From assembly GCA_963833235.1 (NCBI GenBank), contig CAWHXG010000001.1, positions 496,001 to 560,000 of the forward strand: 64,000 nucleotides of DNA, in the 5' to 3' direction. The stretch's first letter is position 1. Each line of letters opens with the position of its first letter. Shown in pieces: positions 35,096 to 44,717 of this stretch. The notes beneath the pieces are model-generated. The model made no database searches and was not told the origin of the DNA. It saw nothing but the letters and a program-made list of their open reading frames with translations. A program made the position numbers and the translations under genes. The stretch is from CAWHXG01 sp963833235 (GTDB lineage Bacteria > Pseudomonadota > Alphaproteobacteria > Rhodobacterales > Rhodobacteraceae).

Positions 35096-37369
35096 ATGAA
35101 CGACAGCACCGGGCTAAGCCTCACGCAGCTTCTCGCGCAGGAGCGCCGCGCCCGCCTGGCCGCGGAACGCCGGCTGGACCAGAAGCAGCGCGAACTGGTG
35201 GCCGCCAATCGCCAGCTGGCCGAACATGCGCGCTCGCTCTCCGACGAGATCATCGTGCATCGCGAGCAGGCGCTCACGATCCTCTCGAAGGCCGAGGTGC
35301 TGGAAGGCGAGAACACCCAGGCACGCGACGATCTGGAACGCGCCAACCAGAATGCCCTGGTGGCCGAGCGGCGCCTGTGGGAAGCGCTGGAAACGATCCA
35401 CGACGGGTTCGCCGTCTTCAATTCCGAAAACCGAATGGTCATGGCGAACCGCGCCTACATGGCGCTCTTCGACGGTATCGAGGCCGTGCAGCCCGGTATC
35501 TCCTACGCCGAGATCGTCGATATCACGCTCGACGAGGGCCTGGTCGATATCGGCGAGGAGACCGCGGAAGTCTGGCGCGAACGCATCGTCGCACGGTGGA
35601 ACGCGGCCCAGATCGAGCCGGAGGTCATCAAGCTTTACAGCGGCGACTACGTGAAGATGATCGACAGGCGCGCGCGCGACGGCGATCTCGTGAGCCTGGC
35701 GCTGAACATCACCGAAACGATCAACTACGAAGAGCAGCTGAAGGAGGAACGTGGCCGCGCGGAAACCGCCAGCCGCGCCAAGTCCGCATTCCTCGCCAAC
35801 ATGAGCCACGAGATCCGCACGCCGATGAACGGCGTGGTCGGCATGGCGGACCTTCTGGCCGAAACCGAGCTGAGCGAGGAGCAGCGCCTGTTCGCCGACA
35901 CGATCAGAAGCTCGGGCGAGGCCCTTCTGGTGATCATCAACGACGTGCTCGACTATTCCAAGATCGAGGCGCAGAAGCTCACCCTGGCCCCCGAAGTGTT
36001 CGATCTGGAGCGCGCGATCCACGAGGTCATGATCCTGCTGAAACCCAAGGCGGATGCCAAGAACCTCGACATGATCGTGGATTACGACATCTTCCTGCCC
36101 ACCCGGTTCATCGCCGATCCCGGCCGGATGCGGCAGGTTCTCACCAACCTGCTGGGCAACGCCGTGAAGTTCACCGCAAGCGGGCACGTCCTGGTGCGGG
36201 TCACCGGGATGCCCGACAGCGAAGAGAGCGGTCCGGGCATGTGCCTGGTGCACCTGACCATCGAGGATACCGGCATCGGCATCCCGCCCGACAAGATCGA
36301 TCACATCTTCGGGCAGTTCAACCAGGTCGAGGACGCCAAGAACCGCAAGTTCGAGGGCACCGGCCTTGGCCTGGCGATCACGCGCCAGCTCATCCTCTTG
36401 ATGGGCGGCGACATCTGGGTGGATTCGGTCGTGGAGGAAGGGTCGAGCTTCGGGCTGCGGCTGGAGGTGCCGATCGCGGAACCGCGCGATCCGCTGGCAA
36501 AAGGCCCGCCGGGGCGGCTGCGGCGAGCGCTGGTGGTCGACGATCAGCAGATCAACCGTGTGATCCTTGAACGGCAGCTGACCACGATGGGGCTCGAGGT
36601 CACCGTCTGCCGCAATGCCGCGGAGGTGCTCGAGCACCCGATCGGCCAGTACGACGTCATCCTGACCGACCACGAGATGCCCGGGCTCGACGGGGTGGAA
36701 CTGGCGACACGCCTGCGCGCCATGGGAGACACGACGCCGATCGTGCTTCTCACGTCCGCCGCCGGCGAGATCAAGGCGGGGCCGGGCAAGCCGATCACCG
36801 GCATCCTGCAGAAGCCGCTGCTGCGGCGCGCGCTCTTCGCACGGCTGAACGAGCTGGGAACCGTGCCCGAGGCGCAGGGGGATGCGCAGCACCAGCAAGC
36901 GCAGCTGGAGCGAGCTGAACCACCGGCGACCCCGCCAGCGCGGCGTCCCGCCGGCCTTCGCGCCATGCGCGTGCTTTCGGCGGAAGACAACCGCACGAAC
37001 AGGCTCGTCTTCGGCAAGATGGTGCAGCATCTGGAACTCGATCTGACCTATGCGGAAGACGGCGCGAAGGCGGTTGAAGCCTTTTCCGCTTCCCGCCCCG
37101 ACCTGATCTTCATGGACATCTCGATGCCGGGAATGGACGGTCGCGAGGCGGCGATCCGGATCCGCAAGCTCGAGGCGGCCTCGGGCGCGGCGCCCGTGCC
37201 GATCTGCGCGCTGACGGCTCATGCCATGAGCGGCGACGAGGTGGAGATCCTCGCCGCAGGGATCGACCATTGCCTGACCAAGCCATTGCGAAAGGCCGAG
37301 ATCTGCGCCCTCATCGACAGGTATCGCCCGCAGGACGCGCCGCCGGACGACCAGGCGAAGAATGCCTGA
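35096..37369 (+). CDS. soluble hybrid histidine kinase with PAS and two receiver domains
   Basis: 757 residues, no membrane segment, so a cytoplasmic sensor. Order: N-terminal coiled coil (about 10-90), PAS domain (about 95-205; TIHDGFAVFNSENRMVMANR), HisKA with phospho-acceptor His238 in ANMSHEIRTPMNG, HATPase_c (LGNAVKFT, EDTGIGIP, GTGLGLAITRQL), receiver 1 with Asp525 (LTDHEMPGLDG; Lys in ILQKPL) and receiver 2 with Asp674 (FMDISMPGMDG; Lys in LTKPL). Both receivers keep their key residues. No response regulator or phosphotransfer protein is adjacent. The ligand is unknown. ATG 35096 is preceded by GGGGAACGGA. Confidence 0.92.
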   Translation: MNDSTGLSLTQLLAQERRARLAAERRLDQKQRELVAANRQLAEHARSLSDEIIVHREQALTILSKAEVLEGENTQARDDLERANQNALVAERRLWEALETIHDGFAVFNSENRMVMANRAYMALFDGIEAVQPGISYAEIVDITLDEGLVDIGEETAEVWRERIVARWNAAQIEPEVIKLYSGDYVKMIDRRARDGDLVSLALNITETINYEEQLKEERGRAETASRAKSAFLANMSHEIRTPMNGVVGMADLLAETELSEEQRLFADTIRSSGEALLVIINDVLDYSKIEAQKLTLAPEVFDLERAIHEVMILLKPKADAKNLDMIVDYDIFLPTRFIADPGRMRQVLTNLLGNAVKFTASGHVLVRVTGMPDSEESGPGMCLVHLTIEDTGIGIPPDKIDHIFGQFNQVEDAKNRKFEGTGLGLAITRQLILLMGGDIWVDSVVEEGSSFGLRLEVPIAEPRDPLAKGPPGRLRRALVVDDQQINRVILERQLTTMGLEVTVCRNAAEVLEHPIGQYDVILTDHEMPGLDGVELATRLRAMGDTTPIVLLTSAAGEIKAGPGKPITGILQKPLLRRALFARLNELGTVPEAQGDAQHQQAQLERAEPPATPPARRPAGLRAMRVLSAEDNRTNRLVFGKMVQHLELDLTYAEDGAKAVEAFSASRPDLIFMDISMPGMDGREAAIRIRKLEAASGAAPVPICALTAHAMSGDEVEILAAGIDHCLTKPLRKAEICALIDRYRPQDAPPDDQAKNA

Positions 37370-37415
37370 GCCCGGCCGCCACGGCCCCCTGCCTGCCTCA
37401 CCCGGGGCGGCGGCG

Positions 37416-39473
37416 TTAATCTTCCGTTAACGCTTTCCGAAACGCGACGCCGAAGCGTTCCATCCGCTTCTCCCCCAGCACGGTCTCCAAAGCCTCCGCG
37501 CCCCGCGGCCCCTGCGCGGCGATGCGCGCCAGCAGGGCCGGCGGGCAGCTCATCGGCTTGCCCGTCCCGTCCGCACCGCGCGCCAGATCGTTCTGCGCCG
37601 CGACCAGCCTGTCGTAGAGCGTGCCCGCACTATGCCCGGCCAGCGCCCGGCGCCGCGGATGCACCTCCGCCGGCGCCTCGCCCGCGATCACCGAAAGGAA
37701 GGTCGCCCCGTAGCGTTCCAGCTTCTTGGCCCCCACCCCGCCGATCCGCGCCATCGCGTCGAGATCGCCGGGCCGGGCCTCGGCCATCTCGATCAGGGTC
37801 CGGTCCGGGAAGATCACGTAGGCCGGCACCGCTGCCGCCTCGGCCAACGCCCGCCGCTTGGCCTTCAGAGCCGAGAGCAGCGCCGCGTCCTCGTCGGAGA
37901 CCAGCGCCCGGGCCGCGGGCCGCCGCGTCTCCGCCCGCTTGGCCGCGTCCTTGCGCAGCCGCACCGGCGCCTCGCCGCGCAGCACCGGCAGCGCGGCCTC
38001 GGTCATCATCAGCGCCCCGTGCCGCTCGCGGTCGGGGCGCACCAGATCGCGCGCCTGCATCTGCCGGAAGACCCCCTGCCACGCCGCGGCACTCAGCTCG
38101 CGGCCCACGCCGAAGGTCGGCAGCCGGTCATGCCCCCGCGCGGCCACCTTGTCGGTCGCGCGGCCGAGCAGGATGTCGATCAGATGCCCCGCCCCGAAAC
38201 GCGCATCCGTCCGCAGGATCGCCGAAAGCGCCTTGCGCACCGCATCCGTCCCGTCGATCGTCTCGGGCGGCACGTCGCACAGGTCGCACGCCCCGCAGGG
38301 CACCGCCTCCTCGCCGAAATAGCCCAGCAGCACCTGCCGACGGCACCCGAGCGCCTCGGCCAGCCCCAGAAGCGCGTTCAGCCGCCCGTGATCGGCGTTG
38401 CGCCGTTCTGCCGGGGCCAGGCCCTCGTCGATCTGGTTGCGCCGCAAGCGGATGTCGTCGGCTCCGTAAAGCGTCAGCGTCTCCGCCGGCGCCCCGTCGC
38501 GCCCCGCCCGGCCGATCTCCTGATAGTAGCTCTCGATGGATTTCGGCAGATCGGCATGGGCGACCCAGCGGATGTCCGGCTTGTCGATCCCCATCCCGAA
38601 GGCGACGGTCGCCACCACGATCAGCCCGTCCTCGCGCTGGAACCGTGCCTCCACCTCGCGCCGCGGCTCGGCTTCCATGCCGCCGTGATAGGCCGCCGCC
38701 GCGTGCCCCGCCTCGGTCAGCGCCCGCGCCAGCCCTTCGGTCTTCGCCCGCGTCGCGCAATAGACGATGCCGGAGTGCCCCCGCCGGGCCGCCGCGAAAT
38801 CCAGGATCTGCCCGCGCGGCTTGTCTTTCGGCGCAAAGGCCAGATGGATGTTCGGCCGGTCGAACCCGTGCAGGAAAACCGACGGCTCCCGATCCCCGAA
38901 GAGCCGGGCTATGATCTCGGCCTGCGTCTCCGCGTCGGCCGTTGCGGTGAAGGCGGCGAGCGGCACCCCGAGCGTCTGGCGCAGGGCACCGATGGCCAGG
39001 TAGTCGGGGCGGAAATCGTGCCCCCACTGGCTGACGCAATGCGCCTCGTCCACCGCGATCAGGCTGACGCCGACGCGCCGCAAAAGGCCCGCCGTGCCGG
39101 ATGCCGTCAGCCGTTCCGGCGCCATGTAGAGCAGCTTCAGCGTCCCCGCATCGAGGGCTGCGAAGACGGCTTCGGTCTCCTCCTCGGTGTTGCCCGAGGT
39201 CAGCGCGCCGGCCTCGACCCCCGCCTCCCGCAGGCTGCGCACCTGGTCGCGCATCAGCGCGATGAGCGGCGAGACCACCAGCGTCACCCCCTCCCGGCAT
39301 AGCGCCGGAAGCTGGAAGCACAGCGATTTCCCGCCCCCCGTCGGCATGATCGCCAGCGTGTCGCGCCCGGCGGTCACGGCGGCCACGATTTCCGCCTGCC
39401 CGGGGCGGAAGGCATCGAATCCGAAGACCTGCGCCAGCAGTCGTTCGGCGCGGTCGAAAGACCCGTCTGGCAT
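37416..39473 (-). CDS. recQ: RecQ, ATP-dependent DNA helicase
   Basis: 685 residues. Helicase motifs: FRPGQAEIV (motif 0), MPTGGGKSLCFQ (Walker A), VDEAHCVSQWGHDFRP (DEAH plus aromatic loop), FTATAD, HGGM and VATVAFGMGIDKPDIRWV, QEIGRAGRDG. A zinc-binding cluster follows (CRRQ...CGACDLCD), then the RQC winged helix and a C-terminal HRDC domain (LDAMARIGGVGAKKLERYG). Acts in recombination and replication-fork repair. ATG 39473 fits the known N-terminus; upstream in-frame ATGs at 39497 and 39524 are possible. Convergent with the hybrid kinase gene. Confidence 0.97.
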   Translation of the reverse strand: MPDGSFDRAERLLAQVFGFDAFRPGQAEIVAAVTAGRDTLAIMPTGGGKSLCFQLPALCREGVTLVVSPLIALMRDQVRSLREAGVEAGALTSGNTEEETEAVFAALDAGTLKLLYMAPERLTASGTAGLLRRVGVSLIAVDEAHCVSQWGHDFRPDYLAIGALRQTLGVPLAAFTATADAETQAEIIARLFGDREPSVFLHGFDRPNIHLAFAPKDKPRGQILDFAAARRGHSGIVYCATRAKTEGLARALTEAGHAAAAYHGGMEAEPRREVEARFQREDGLIVVATVAFGMGIDKPDIRWVAHADLPKSIESYYQEIGRAGRDGAPAETLTLYGADDIRLRRNQIDEGLAPAERRNADHGRLNALLGLAEALGCRRQVLLGYFGEEAVPCGACDLCDVPPETIDGTDAVRKALSAILRTDARFGAGHLIDILLGRATDKVAARGHDRLPTFGVGRELSAAAWQGVFRQMQARDLVRPDRERHGALMMTEAALPVLRGEAPVRLRKDAAKRAETRRPAARALVSDEDAALLSALKAKRRALAEAAAVPAYVIFPDRTLIEMAEARPGDLDAMARIGGVGAKKLERYGATFLSVIAGEAPAEVHPRRRALAGHSAGTLYDRLVAAQNDLARGADGTGKPMSCPPALLARIAAQGPRGAEALETVLGEKRMERFGVAFRKALTED

Positions 39474-39663
39474 GATGTCCGCCCGTTTCCTGCCCATGTT
39501 CGTCTGACCGCGAACCTCCCACATCCGCGATTCGCCGGCAAGCCTGCGACGGGGCGCGCCGGGCCGGAAAGGGGCGCCAATGGGCCCCGCCGATCCGCCG
39601 GAGGCGGAGCGGTGGGGGAGCGACCGCGGCGGGGCCGTCAGGCCCGGCCTCGATCCCGCAAGT
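39474..39663. other. 190-base gap upstream of recQ
   Basis: Separates the YggT gene from recQ on the minus strand. It contains GC-rich self-complementary stretches such as TCCGCCGGAGGCGGA near 39593-39607 that may form a terminator-like stem behind the YggT gene. No gene seen. Confidence 0.45.
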
Positions 39664-39951
39664 CTAGACGAACGCCGCCGCGTTGTTCATCAGGATGATC
39701 CGTAGCGCATAGACCGCGATCAGCGCCACCAGCGGCGCCAGGTCGAGCCCGCCCATCGACGGCAGCACCCGGCGGATCGGCCCGTAGAGCGGCTCCAGCA
39801 GGTTGTTCAGCCCGTACCAGATCTGCCGCACGAGGTCCTGGCCCAGGTTCAGCACGTTGAAGTTGATGAGCCAGCTCATGATGATATGAGCGATCATGAT
39901 GAACCACACCACGTCGAGGATAAGCAGCAGGATCTGCAGTACCGATGTCAT
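39664..39951 (-). CDS. YggT family membrane protein
   Basis: 95 residues with two hydrophobic segments (ILLLILDVVWFIMIAHIIMSWL and LDLAPLVALIAVYALRIIL) and the central family motif LLEPLYGPIRRVLPSMGGLDLAP. YggT proteins are small integral membrane proteins of uncertain role (linked to osmotic tolerance and division in different bacteria). ATG 39951 with GGAG about 10 bases away; a TTG at 39966 is an alternative. Confidence 0.9.
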   Translation of the reverse strand: MTSVLQILLLILDVVWFIMIAHIIMSWLINFNVLNLGQDLVRQIWYGLNNLLEPLYGPIRRVLPSMGGLDLAPLVALIAVYALRIILMNNAAAFV

Positions 39952-40109
39952 CCGGCCAATCTCCAAGGGTCGCCCAGGTCAGGGCCTTCGCCTAGCCGTC
40001 CTGCGGGCCGAGGGCAAGGCACGACGGCGCGGGAAATGCCGTCGCGGCAGGGTTGACCTTTGCGTCATGCCGGGCACCCTCCCCGGACAGGATCGCAAGG
40101 ACGACGCCC

Positions 40110-40700
40110 ATGTACCCCTTCCTCCGCCTCGCCAAGGAATTCGCGGTCCATCGCAATGCCCCGTCGCTCGGCCTCTTCGACACCCATGTCTCCCGGCACA
40201 TCTGCTGGCCCTGGGACCTCGACCTGTGGATGGAACTGAACAACGGCCGCACCCTCACGCTCTTCGATCTGGGCCGCACGGTGTTGGCGCAGCGCACCGG
40301 GCTCGCCCCGGTCGCCAAGGCGAAGGGCTGGGGGATCACGGTCGCGGGTTCCACCACCCGCTATCGACGCCGCATAACGGTGTTCGACCGGCTCGAGATG
40401 CGCTCCCGCGCCATCGGCTGGGACGAGCGCTTCTTCTACCTCGAACAGGGCTTCTGGCGCGGTGAAGACTGCGCCTCGCACATGCTGATCCGCATCGCGG
40501 TGGTCGCCGGGGGCCGGATGGTGCCGGTCGCCGAGGCCGTCGCCGCCATGGGCGGGCCCACCGAAAGCCCGCCCCTGCCAGATTGGGTCGCCGCCTGGGC
40601 GCAGGCCGAGGCCCTGCGCCCCTGGCCGCCGATGGAAGCGCCCGCCGCCACCGGGCCGAGCCTCGCCGCCGATGGACAGGCTCCCGCCTCCGCCGCATAG
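40110..40700 (+). CDS. acyl-CoA thioesterase-like protein (hot-dog fold)
   Basis: 196 residues. The segment SRHICWPWDLDLWMELNNGRTLTLFDLGR followed by KGWGITVAGSTTRYRRRITVFDRLEMRSRAIGWDERFFYLEQGFWR is typical of the THEM6/4-hydroxybenzoyl-CoA thioesterase-like hot-dog family. The substrate is unknown. ATG 40110 is preceded by GCAAGGACG. The C-terminal 40 residues are proline/alanine rich and probably disordered. Forms the head of a plus-strand run (thioesterase, UMF1, mepA, phytase-like, YhhQ). Confidence 0.82.
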   Translation: MYPFLRLAKEFAVHRNAPSLGLFDTHVSRHICWPWDLDLWMELNNGRTLTLFDLGRTVLAQRTGLAPVAKAKGWGITVAGSTTRYRRRITVFDRLEMRSRAIGWDERFFYLEQGFWRGEDCASHMLIRIAVVAGGRMVPVAEAVAAMGGPTESPPLPDWVAAWAQAEALRPWPPMEAPAATGPSLAADGQAPASAA

Positions 40701-40743
40701 TCCCGCAGCCGTCGGGCCAGGCGACGCAGGAGTGACCACGGGC

Positions 40744-42141
40744 ATGCCGCATCCCTCGTCGCCGAACCCCGGGTCGGCCTTCGCCACAGGGGCAGACGCC
40801 CGCCGCCGCATCTGGGGCTGGTACTTCTTCGACTGGGCGAGCCAGCCCTACAACACGCTTCTGCTCACCTTCATCTTCGCGCCCTACGTCGCCGAACTGT
40901 TGGGCGATGGCACCGCGGCGCAGGCGGCCTGGGGCTACGGCATCGCGGCGGCGGGGCTGATCACGGCGCTGATGGCGCCGCTTCTGGGCGGCGTCGCGGA
41001 TCTGGCCGGCCCGCTGGTGCGCCTGCGCTTCATCCAGGGGTTCTCGGTGCTCTACGTCGTCGGGGCGGGCGGCCTGTGGTTCGCCGCACCCGGGGACGTG
41101 AACCTGGTGCTGATCCTCGCCAGCTTCGGGCTCGGCCTCATCGCGATGGAGTTCGCGACCACCTTCACCAACGCCATGCTGCCCGAGCTCGCGCCCCGTG
41201 CCGCCATCGGCCGCATCTCCGGCTCCGGCTGGGCCTTCGGCTATCTCGGCGGCCTTGTGGCGCTGATCGCGATGCTCGCGCTCTTCGCCGAGAACGGCGA
41301 AACCGGACGCACGCTCATCGGGATCGAACCCATCCTGGGGCTCGACCCCGCCGCGCGCGAGGGCACCCGCGCCGTGGGTCCCTTCACCGCGATCTGGTAC
41401 GCGGTCTTCATGGTGCCCTTCTTCGTATGGACGCGCGCGCCGAACCTGCCCGCCGCGATGAGCCTGCGCCAGGCGGCCGCCGGCGCCTGGCCCGACCTGC
41501 GCCGCGCCCTCCGGGGGCTGCCGGGGCGGCCGAGCCTGACCGCGTATCTGGCGTCGTCGATGCTCTACCGCGATGCGTTGAACGGGCTCTACTTCTTCGG
41601 CGGCATCTACGCGGCCGGCGTTCTGGGCTGGTCGGTCACCGATGTCGGGGTCTTCGGCATCGTCGCGGTGATCGCAGCGGCCCTCTCCGCCTGGCTGGGT
41701 GGGTTCGCCGATGCCAGATACGGCCCCCGCCCAGTGATCGGCGCCAGCATCGCGGCGCTGATCGTGATCACCTGCGCCACGGTCTTCATCTCGCGCGAAG
41801 CGGTCTTCGGAATTGCCACCGCCACCGAAAGCCGCCTGCCCGACATCGCGTTCTACTGCGTGGGTGCAGGGATCGGCGGGGCGGGCGGCACGCTGCAGGC
41901 CGCCTCGCGCACGATGCTGGTGCGCCAGGCCGACCCAAACCACATCACGCAGGGCTTCGGCCTCTACGCGCTGGCCGGCAAGGCCACGGCCTTCCTTGCG
42001 CCGCTCTCGGTGGCGGTGGCCACCGATCTCAGCGGCAGCCAGCAGATGGGGATCACACCGCTCATCGCCCTCTTCCTCCTGGGGCTGATCTTGCTACACT
42101 GGGTGCATCCCGAGGGCGATCTCGACGAGGCACGATCATGA
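40744..42141 (+). CDS. UMF1/Atg22-like MFS transporter
   Basis: 465 residues, about 12 membrane segments. The signature WGWYFFDWASQPYNTLLLTFIFAPYVA near the N-terminus and EFATTFTNAMLPELA, ISGSGWAFGYLGGL mark the UMF1 family of the major facilitator superfamily, related to yeast vacuolar Atg22 that exports amino acids. The bacterial substrate is unknown. ATG 40744 is used; an in-frame GTG at 40732 lies too near the AGGAG. Its stop overlaps the mepA start by 4 bases. Confidence 0.88.
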   Translation: MPHPSSPNPGSAFATGADARRRIWGWYFFDWASQPYNTLLLTFIFAPYVAELLGDGTAAQAAWGYGIAAAGLITALMAPLLGGVADLAGPLVRLRFIQGFSVLYVVGAGGLWFAAPGDVNLVLILASFGLGLIAMEFATTFTNAMLPELAPRAAIGRISGSGWAFGYLGGLVALIAMLALFAENGETGRTLIGIEPILGLDPAAREGTRAVGPFTAIWYAVFMVPFFVWTRAPNLPAAMSLRQAAAGAWPDLRRALRGLPGRPSLTAYLASSMLYRDALNGLYFFGGIYAAGVLGWSVTDVGVFGIVAVIAAALSAWLGGFADARYGPRPVIGASIAALIVITCATVFISREAVFGIATATESRLPDIAFYCVGAGIGGAGGTLQAASRTMLVRQADPNHITQGFGLYALAGKATAFLAPLSVAVATDLSGSQQMGITPLIALFLLGLILLHWVHPEGDLDEARS

Positions 42142-43049
42142 CCCCAATCCGCGTACTCCTTGCCGGGCTACTGGCCCTGGCCGTTCTGCCGGGCCAGGCG
42201 GCCGAGCCGAAGGCCAACCGGCTCTTCGGCGCCAAGGCCACGGCCTCGCCGCATCGCCCGGCCGTGTTCGGCACCTACGCCAAGGGCTGCGCCGCCGGCT
42301 TGGCGCAACTGCCCGAGACCGGGCCGACCTGGCAGGCCATGCGCCTCTCGCGCAATCGCAACTGGGGCCATCCCGAGATGATCGCGTACCTGCAGCGCCT
42401 GTCGCGCGTCGCGGCCCAGCAGCCGGGCTGGCGCGGGCTCTATGTTGGCGACATCAGCCAGCCCCGCGGCGGGCCGATGACCTCCGGCCATTCCAGCCAC
42501 CAGGTGGGCCTCGACGCGGATATCTGGATGCGCCCGGCCACCGATCTCGGCCTCAGCCGCAGCGCCCGCGAACAGATCTCCAGCACCGACATGCGCAGCC
42601 GCGACCAGCGCAACGTGACCGCCGCCTGGACCGCGCAGCATGCCGCGATCCTGAAGGCCGCCGCCAGCGACCCCGCGGTCGACCGCATCTTCGTGACGCC
42701 GCCCGTCAAGATCCAGCTCTGCCGCATGGCCAACAACGGCCGCAGCCCGGCCGACCGCGCCTGGCTGCAAAAGATCCGGCCGCTCTACGGGCACAACACC
42801 CATTTCCACGTGCGTCTCAAATGCCCCGGCGGCAGCGCTGGCTGCCAACCGCAATCGCCCACGGTGGCGGAGCTTTCGAACGGCGGGTCGGGCTGCGATG
42901 CCTCGCTGAACTGGTGGGTGACGGACTATCTCGACCCACCTAAGAATGCCGGCCCGCCGCCGCCCCGCACGCCCCCGCGCCGCGGCGCGCGCGACTTCAC
43001 GATGGGCGACCTGCCGCAGCAATGTGGTACCGTGCTAAGCGCGAACTAG
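42138..43049 (+). CDS. mepA: MepA, penicillin-insensitive murein endopeptidase
   Basis: 303 residues, signal peptide VLLAGLLALAVLPGQAA, then the LAS-type peptidase. Zinc ligands in SGHSSHQVGLDADIW (His and Asp) and in NTHFHVRLKCP (His). Other family segments: LFGAKATASPHRPAVFGTYAKGC, NRNWGHPEM. It cleaves D-alanyl-diaminopimelate cross-links in the periplasm. The C-terminus has extra cysteines (GCQPQS, GCDASLNWW, QQCGTV) likely disulfide bonded. The start overlaps the transporter stop (ATGA). Confidence 0.95.
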   Translation: MTPIRVLLAGLLALAVLPGQAAEPKANRLFGAKATASPHRPAVFGTYAKGCAAGLAQLPETGPTWQAMRLSRNRNWGHPEMIAYLQRLSRVAAQQPGWRGLYVGDISQPRGGPMTSGHSSHQVGLDADIWMRPATDLGLSRSAREQISSTDMRSRDQRNVTAAWTAQHAAILKAAASDPAVDRIFVTPPVKIQLCRMANNGRSPADRAWLQKIRPLYGHNTHFHVRLKCPGGSAGCQPQSPTVAELSNGGSGCDASLNWWVTDYLDPPKNAGPPPPRTPPRRGARDFTMGDLPQQCGTVLSAN

Positions 43050-43056
43050 CGCGGAC

Positions 43057-44001
43057 ATGCCGGGATCGCATCTGCGCCGGGCCGTGGCCGGCGGCCTGAG
43101 TGGCCTTGGCATCTTGGTGTCTGCAGCTTGCGGCACCGCCGCCTTGCCGGGTGGCGGAACGGCGCAGGCGCTGCCCGCCTCCGAGGTGGAGCTGGTGGGC
43201 CGCGTGACCTGGACGATGCCGGAAGAGCCGCGGTTCGGCGGCCTTTCCGGTCTGATCGTCGCGCCGGACGGGCACGCGATCACCGCGGTCTCGGATCGCG
43301 GTCGCGTCGTACGAGCCACTATCCGTCGCGATTCCGCAGGCGCGCCAGCGGAGATCGCCGGGAGTGCGCTCATTCCCCTGCGCGATGCCGGCGGCGCGCC
43401 GCTTTCCGGCAGGCGCGCGGATGCCGAGGGTCTCGCGCGCGCACCCGATGGCGGCGTCTGGATCAGCTTCGAGGGCGATCACCGCGTCGCTCGGCTGGAC
43501 CCGGGAAGCGACGTCCCGCGCGACCTTCCCGGCGATCCGAGCTTCGCGGATCTGCAGATCAATTCGGGCTTCGAGGCGTTGGCGACCGACGGCGAGAGGC
43601 GTCTCCTGACTTTGCCTGAACGCTCAGGCAAGCTCGACCGGCCGTTCCCCGTCTGGCGGCTGGACCGAGGCCGCTGGACCCAGCCCTACGCGCTGGCGCG
43701 CCGCCCCCCGCACCTCCCGGTGGGGGCGGATACCGGGCCCGACGGGCGGTTCTACCTGCTCGAGCGGCATTTCGCGGGGATCTTCGGCTTCTCCACACGG
43801 ATCCGCAGCTTTGCCTTCGGGCTGGATGGCCTGCATGACGAGCGCATCCTGCTTCAGACCACGCCGGGCACCCACGACAACCTGGAGGGCCTCTCGGTCT
43901 GGCGGGATGCCGATGGCGCCCTTCGTTTGACCATGGTGTCAGACGACAATTTCCACTTTCTCCAGCGCACCGAGCTGGTCGAATATCGGTTGGTACCTTG
44001 A
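43057..44001 (+). CDS. esterase-like activity of phytase (PF13449-type) exported protein
   Basis: 314 residues. N-terminal export signal RAVAGGLSGLGILVSAACG; the cysteine suggests a lipoprotein but the lipobox (SAAC) is poor. The mature part fits the phytase-like beta-propeller family: RFGGLSGLIVAPDGHAITAVSDRG, RADAEGLARAPDGGVWISFEG, NSGFEALA, THDNLEGLSVWRDADG. Substrate unknown. The gene begins 7 bases after mepA, so it is very likely in the same transcript; both products act outside the cytoplasm. Confidence 0.85.
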   Translation: MPGSHLRRAVAGGLSGLGILVSAACGTAALPGGGTAQALPASEVELVGRVTWTMPEEPRFGGLSGLIVAPDGHAITAVSDRGRVVRATIRRDSAGAPAEIAGSALIPLRDAGGAPLSGRRADAEGLARAPDGGVWISFEGDHRVARLDPGSDVPRDLPGDPSFADLQINSGFEALATDGERRLLTLPERSGKLDRPFPVWRLDRGRWTQPYALARRPPHLPVGADTGPDGRFYLLERHFAGIFGFSTRIRSFAFGLDGLHDERILLQTTPGTHDNLEGLSVWRDADGALRLTMVSDDNFHFLQRTELVEYRLVP

Positions 44002-44059
44002 ACCCCACAGACCGGCGGGTGTAGCCCCGGCGCCTTGTACCACGACCGGAAAGCCGTCC

Positions 44060-44683
44060 ATGACCCGCCCGCTCCTGCCCTTCGTCCTGGCCATGGCCGC
44101 CATCGTGCTGGCCTCCAACATCGGGGTGCAGATCCTCTGGGGGCAATGGCTGACCTGGGGGGCCTTCACCTATCCGCTGGCGTTCCTCGTGACCGATCTG
44201 GCCAACCGCCGCTTCGGCGCCGCCGCGGCGCGCCGGGTGGTGCTGGCGGGCTTCGGCACGGGGCTTGCGTGCTCGCTGATCGGCACGCAGATCATGGGCG
44301 AGTTCGGGCCGCTGGTGACCTGGAGGATCGCCGCCGGCTCAGGCGTCGCGTTCCTCGCCGCGCAGATGACGGACGTAGCCGTCTTCCACCGCCTGCGCAG
44401 CAAGGCCTGGTGGTGGGCGCCCCTGATCTCGACGCTGATCGGCGCCACGCTGGATACCGCTCTTTTCTTCGGGATCGCCTTCTCCGCCGGCCTGAGCTTC
44501 CTGGAGCCCGGCAACGACGTATCCTGGGCGAACGAGGTGCTGCCGCTTCTCGGCACGGGCCCGGCAGCACCGCTCTGGGTCTCGCTCGCGGTGGCGGATT
44601 GGGGCGTGAAGCTGGGCCTTGCGATCCTGGCGCTCATTCCCTTCCGCCTTCTGGCGCGGCGTTGGGCCCCGCTGCGCAGCTGA
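44060..44683 (+). CDS. yhhQ: YhhQ-type queuosine precursor transporter
   Basis: 207 residues, about six membrane segments. Characteristic parts: AIVLASNIGVQI, FTYPLAFLVTDLANRRFG, GSGVAFLAAQMTDVAVFHRLR and a last helix in VSLAVADWGVKLGLAILAL. E. coli YhhQ imports preQ0/preQ1 for queuosine tRNA modification. I looked for a preQ1 riboswitch in the 58 bases upstream and saw none. Follows the phytase-like gene. Confidence 0.9.
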   Translation: MTRPLLPFVLAMAAIVLASNIGVQILWGQWLTWGAFTYPLAFLVTDLANRRFGAAAARRVVLAGFGTGLACSLIGTQIMGEFGPLVTWRIAAGSGVAFLAAQMTDVAVFHRLRSKAWWWAPLISTLIGATLDTALFFGIAFSAGLSFLEPGNDVSWANEVLPLLGTGPAAPLWVSLAVADWGVKLGLAILALIPFRLLARRWAPLRS

Positions 44684-44717
44684 CCTTCGGATCGGTGGCA
44701 TTGCCTGCACTTTCTCT

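Noticed and set aside
43057..43130. Firm lipoprotein call for the phytase-like protein
   Set aside because: The residues before the cysteine (SAAC) do not fit a standard lipobox, so ordinary signal peptidase cleavage is as likely.
44002..44059. preQ1 riboswitch upstream of the queuosine precursor transporter
   Set aside because: The 58-base gap shows neither the preQ1-I core nor a convincing pseudoknot.
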